Origin: Pseudomonas psychrophila
GTDB lineage: Bacteria; Pseudomonadota; Gammaproteobacteria; Pseudomonadales; Pseudomonadaceae
Assembly (NCBI RefSeq): GCF_001043005.1
Contig: NZ_JYKZ01000009.1
Span: forward strand, 62,001 to 126,000
Reading direction: 5' to 3'
DNA: 64,000 bases
Below are positions 61,246 to 64,000 of this stretch, one piece after another. Positions within the stretch are counted from its first letter, which is position 1, and each line of letters begins with the position of its first letter. The notes under the pieces were generated by a model. It was not told where the DNA came from. It was given only the letters and a program-made list of their open reading frames with translations, and did not search any database. The translations under genes and the position numbers were made by a program.

Positions 61246-63168
61246 TCAGGTGCGAATGGCAGGTGCCCGTTGCCAGTCAAGTTCCTTTGCCGGCATCGGA
61301 CGCCCGAACCAGTAGCCCTGACCCAGGTTGCAGTTAAGGTCGAGCAGGAACCGCGCCTGCTCGACTTGCTCTATCCCTTCGGCATGCACCTGCAGGCCCA
61401 TGCTTTGGCCTAGCGCGATAACCGCGCGCACGATCGCCACATCATCATTGTCACCGGGTAACCCGGCGACAAATCCCTGATCGATTTTCAGCTTCTGCAC
61501 AGGTAATCGCTTGAGTCGCAGCAACGATGAAAAGCCGGTACCAAAATCATCGATGGCCAGGCGCAAACCCAGCGCTCGAAGGCGATGCATCTGCTCCAGT
61601 GCGACTTGAGAGTTATCCATCACCGCACTTTCGGTCACCTCCAGCTCCAGCAACGATGGGTCCAGCCCCGTGTCTGCCAGTACCGTTGAAACCAGCGTGT
61701 ACAACTCAGGTCGCGCAAATAACCGGCTGGAAATGTTCACCGCCACAAATGACAATTTCAGGCCAGCCGCTTGCCACTGAACCATCTGCCAACAGGCCTG
61801 CTCCAGCACCCAGGCGTCAATTTCTGCAATCAATCCGGTGCGCTCGGCGATCGGAATAAACTCTCCGGGCGACAACAGCCCCCGCAGTGGATGCTCCCAG
61901 CGCACCAACGCTTCAACACCAATCAGGCGACTGGTGTGCAGATCGTGCACCGGCTGGTAATACACTCGCAGTTCTTGCTGCTCCAGGGCGCGGCGTAAAT
62001 CACCGGCTACCTCGATACGGTATTGCGCATGGGCGGTCAGCTCTTCGGTGTACAAGGCGTAGCCTTCACGCCCGATGCTTTTAGCCTTGAACAGGGCCGA
62101 GTCGGCATTGCGCAACAGTTGCTCGGCGTTCAATGCATCTTTGGGGAACACGCTGATGCCAATACTGGCGCTGATAAACAACTGATGTTTATCGACATCG
62201 AATGCACCCTTCATGACTTCCAGGACCTGTTGCGCAGCATTGGCGGCATGAGCCACTTGCGGGCAATTATCGACCAGCACGGCAAATTCATCGCCACCCA
62301 GACGGGCCACCGTGAAGCCCTTGCCAAATATCCTCAGCAAACGATCAGCGACTGCCTTGAGCAAAAGATCACCGATGTTATGGCCAAGGCTGTCATTGAT
62401 GATCTTGAAGTGATCAAGGTCGATCATCAGCAGCGCACAACCCGTCTCATGGCGTTGCGCAAACGCCAGGGCCTGCTCGGTACGGTCAGTAAACAACAGC
62501 CGATTGGGCAAGTCTGTCAGCGGATCATGGTGAACCAGTCGTGCCAGTTCGTTCTGGGAGTGCTTGATCGCCGAAATATCCGAAAAAACTGCGACATAGT
62601 GAGTGATCTGCCCCTTGTCATCAGTAATGGAGCGGACTGTCTGCCATTGCGGATAAACCTCGCCACTCTTGCGCCGGTTCCAGATCTCCCCGTGCCAGTC
62701 ACCGCTTTCATCAATCGACTTGAACATCGCCTCATAGAATGCAGGACCGTGGCGACCCGACTTGAACATGTTCGGTCGGTGGCCCAGCACCTCTTCGACC
62801 GAATAGCCGGTGATCTCAACCAACGCTCGGTTCACATGCACAATCACGCCGCGACTGTCGCTGACCAGCACTCCTTCGCGCGTACAGTCAAAAACCACGG
62901 CTGCCTGGCGCAGGCGTTCTTGGTCCTGACGCTGGCGCTTCAAGCCGGGGCTTATGCCCAAAAAACCGAACAGGCGAGCCCGGGCAAAAAAAATCAACAC
63001 GGCACTGAACAGAGCAAAAACATAGCCGTTTATCAGTTGCCACTTCGCCAGCTGGGCTGAATCATCGAAATAACTGTTCAATAAATGATCAGTTATCAGC
63101 AGCCAGAAAACCGATAGCAGCCCGTATAACAAGGCCGTACGCAAGGCATCTCGAGAGGAAACGGACAT
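61246..63168 (-). CDS. Membrane PAS-GGDEF-EAL cyclic-di-GMP protein
   Basis: 640 residues. Two N-terminal spans (about 9-27 and 46-62), a PAS domain (about 85-200), GGDEF domain with an intact RLGGDEF (291-295), and EAL domain with EALVRW (419-424). The RxxD product-inhibition site before GGDEF is absent (GKGF stands there). EAL catalytic residues appear intact: VAVNIS, ELEVTES, IDDFGTG and the Lys in KIDQGFV. It may both make and degrade c-di-GMP, with PAS sensing redox or a ligand. Monocistronic. Confidence 0.94.
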   Translation of the reverse strand: MSVSSRDALRTALLYGLLSVFWLLITDHLLNSYFDDSAQLAKWQLINGYVFALFSAVLIFFARARLFGFLGISPGLKRQRQDQERLRQAAVVFDCTREGVLVSDSRGVIVHVNRALVEITGYSVEEVLGHRPNMFKSGRHGPAFYEAMFKSIDESGDWHGEIWNRRKSGEVYPQWQTVRSITDDKGQITHYVAVFSDISAIKHSQNELARLVHHDPLTDLPNRLLFTDRTEQALAFAQRHETGCALLMIDLDHFKIINDSLGHNIGDLLLKAVADRLLRIFGKGFTVARLGGDEFAVLVDNCPQVAHAANAAQQVLEVMKGAFDVDKHQLFISASIGISVFPKDALNAEQLLRNADSALFKAKSIGREGYALYTEELTAHAQYRIEVAGDLRRALEQQELRVYYQPVHDLHTSRLIGVEALVRWEHPLRGLLSPGEFIPIAERTGLIAEIDAWVLEQACWQMVQWQAAGLKLSFVAVNISSRLFARPELYTLVSTVLADTGLDPSLLELEVTESAVMDNSQVALEQMHRLRALGLRLAIDDFGTGFSSLLRLKRLPVQKLKIDQGFVAGLPGDNDDVAIVRAVIALGQSMGLQVHAEGIEQVEQARFLLDLNCNLGQGYWFGRPMPAKELDWQRAPAIRT

Positions 63169-63317
63169 AAGAAAGATAAAGCACCTACAAAAAAATGGGA
63201 ATTATAGTGTAAGAAACATCCAGGCACTCTTATCTGAAAGGGCGACTGGTTTTATCTGGCTGCATGGTGATAATGCGTGTTGCAGTTTTTTTCATCTTCC
63301 CGAGGGCCAAACAGCCT

Positions 63318-64000
63318 ATGTGGTACAACGGTTTTCTCGACTTGTCGGCCTGGCAACTGGTGGCAGTCACTCTGTTGATGACCCACGTGACCATTATCGG
63401 TGTCACGGTTTATCTACACCGCTACTCAGCCCATCGCTCGCTGGAGCTCAACGGTGGCCTGAAACACTTTTTCCGCTTCTGGCTTTGGTTGACCACGGCA
63501 CAGAACACCCGTGAGTGGACAGCCATCCACCGCAAACACCACGCCAAATGCGAAACCGTTGATGACCCGCACAGCCCGGTTATCAAAGGGTTATCGACCG
63601 TTTTGCGAAAAGGTGCAGAGCTGTATCGCGAAGAAGCTCAAAATCCTGAGACATTGCGTATTTACGGCAAAAATTGCCCTGAAGACTGGATTGAGCGAAA
63701 TGTTTATTCGCGTTACAAAATGCTGGGTGTGGCAATCATGCTGGTCATCGACCTGCTGCTGTTCGGCGCCATCGGCCTGACCATCTGGGCCATCCAGATG
63801 ATGTGGATCCCGGTATGGGCTGCAGGCGTGGTCAACGGTCTGGGCCATGCAGTGGGTTATCGCAACTTTGAGTGCCGCGACGCGGCCACCAATCTGGTGC
63901 CGTGGGGCATCATCATTGGCGGCGAAGAGCTGCACAACAACCATCACACCTACCCCAACTCGGCCAAGCTGTCGGTCAAGAAATGGGAGTTCGACCTGGG
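63318..64000 (+). CDS. desA: Phospholipid delta-9 fatty acid desaturase, 3' truncated by window
   Basis: The frame from ATG 63318 stays open to the window edge, giving 227 residues. The three histidine boxes of acyl-lipid desaturases are present: HRYSAH (about 35-40), HRKHH (about 72-76) and HNNHH (about 207-211). Membrane spans lie at about 12-33 and 137-175. It closely resembles what I recall of P. aeruginosa DesA, an inner-membrane enzyme desaturating acyl chains on phospholipids. Shine-Dalgarno is weak. The C-terminal part is missing. Confidence 0.93.
   Translation, partial: MWYNGFLDLSAWQLVAVTLLMTHVTIIGVTVYLHRYSAHRSLELNGGLKHFFRFWLWLTTAQNTREWTAIHRKHHAKCETVDDPHSPVIKGLSTVLRKGAELYREEAQNPETLRIYGKNCPEDWIERNVYSRYKMLGVAIMLVIDLLLFGAIGLTIWAIQMMWIPVWAAGVVNGLGHAVGYRNFECRDAATNLVPWGIIIGGEELHNNHHTYPNSAKLSVKKWEFDL

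Overview
The window reads as chromosomal DNA of a Pseudomonas of the P. fluorescens/P. putida type. Three things point there: the gene order closely follows the stretch from the glycine-cleavage genes to argH known from P. aeruginosa and relatives; Pseudomonas-specific genes are present (algP, algQ/rsd, algR, a DUF2388 protein, TIGR02444 and TIGR02449 proteins); and most intergenic spacers carry paired REP sequences with the core GAGCGGGCTTGCTCGCGA, typical of fluorescent pseudomonads. I saw no tRNA, rRNA, insertion sequence, prophage or CRISPR array. Gene assignments come from reading the translations, not from database searches.

Layout. 1-8.6 kb: 3' end of a molybdopterin oxidoreductase; a glycine-zipper protein; a membrane protein followed by a 26-residue peptide; an Lrp-type regulator divergent from a small ACT-like protein; an orphan PilB/GspE ATPase; the qmcA-nfeD membrane pair; a DUF2388 protein; a DegT-type aminotransferase. 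8.6-17.6 kb, all on the minus strand: gcvT-gcvH, an iron(III) ABC permease and binding protein, and ubiI, ubiH, pepP, ygfB. 17.7-19.1 kb: TIGR02449-zapA, 6S RNA and 5-formyl-THF cyclo-ligase, a classic conserved block. 19.1-25.9 kb: a tiny membrane protein, an EVE protein, the yhiI-rbbA-yhhJ export/ribosome ATPase operon, a FliL-like and a small secreted protein.

26-33.5 kb: glpT, chaC, a PagP-like outer-membrane barrel, a ferredoxin reductase overlapping ubiD, rho and trxA. 33.8-41 kb: a four-gene polar amino-acid ABC importer, then convergent ppx and ppk1. 41-50 kb: DedA, a sterol desaturase-like protein, elbB, yaiI, a cytochrome c-FTR1 iron permease, a LysE exporter, a small MscS channel overlapping an ABC-F ATPase, and a TIGR02444 protein. 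50-58.3 kb: algP, an FKBP isomerase, rsd/algQ, dsbB, the haem operon hemC-hemD-hemX-hemY, and algR. 58.7-64 kb: argH, a glutathione S-transferase, a small acidic protein, a PAS-GGDEF-EAL protein and the 5' part of desA.

Most of this is housekeeping: haem and ubiquinone synthesis, polyphosphate turnover, transcription termination, redox control and iron supply. The points most worth a second look are missing partners at otherwise conserved loci (gcvT-gcvH without gcvP, algR-argH without the kinase gene, ppk1 without hemB), the PagP-like protein with an Asn where the E. coli enzyme has a catalytic Asp, two very short membrane-protein genes, isolated inverted repeats upstream of glpT and between algR and argH, and a left-facing terminator with no known gene behind it. 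I found no convincing new multi-gene system.
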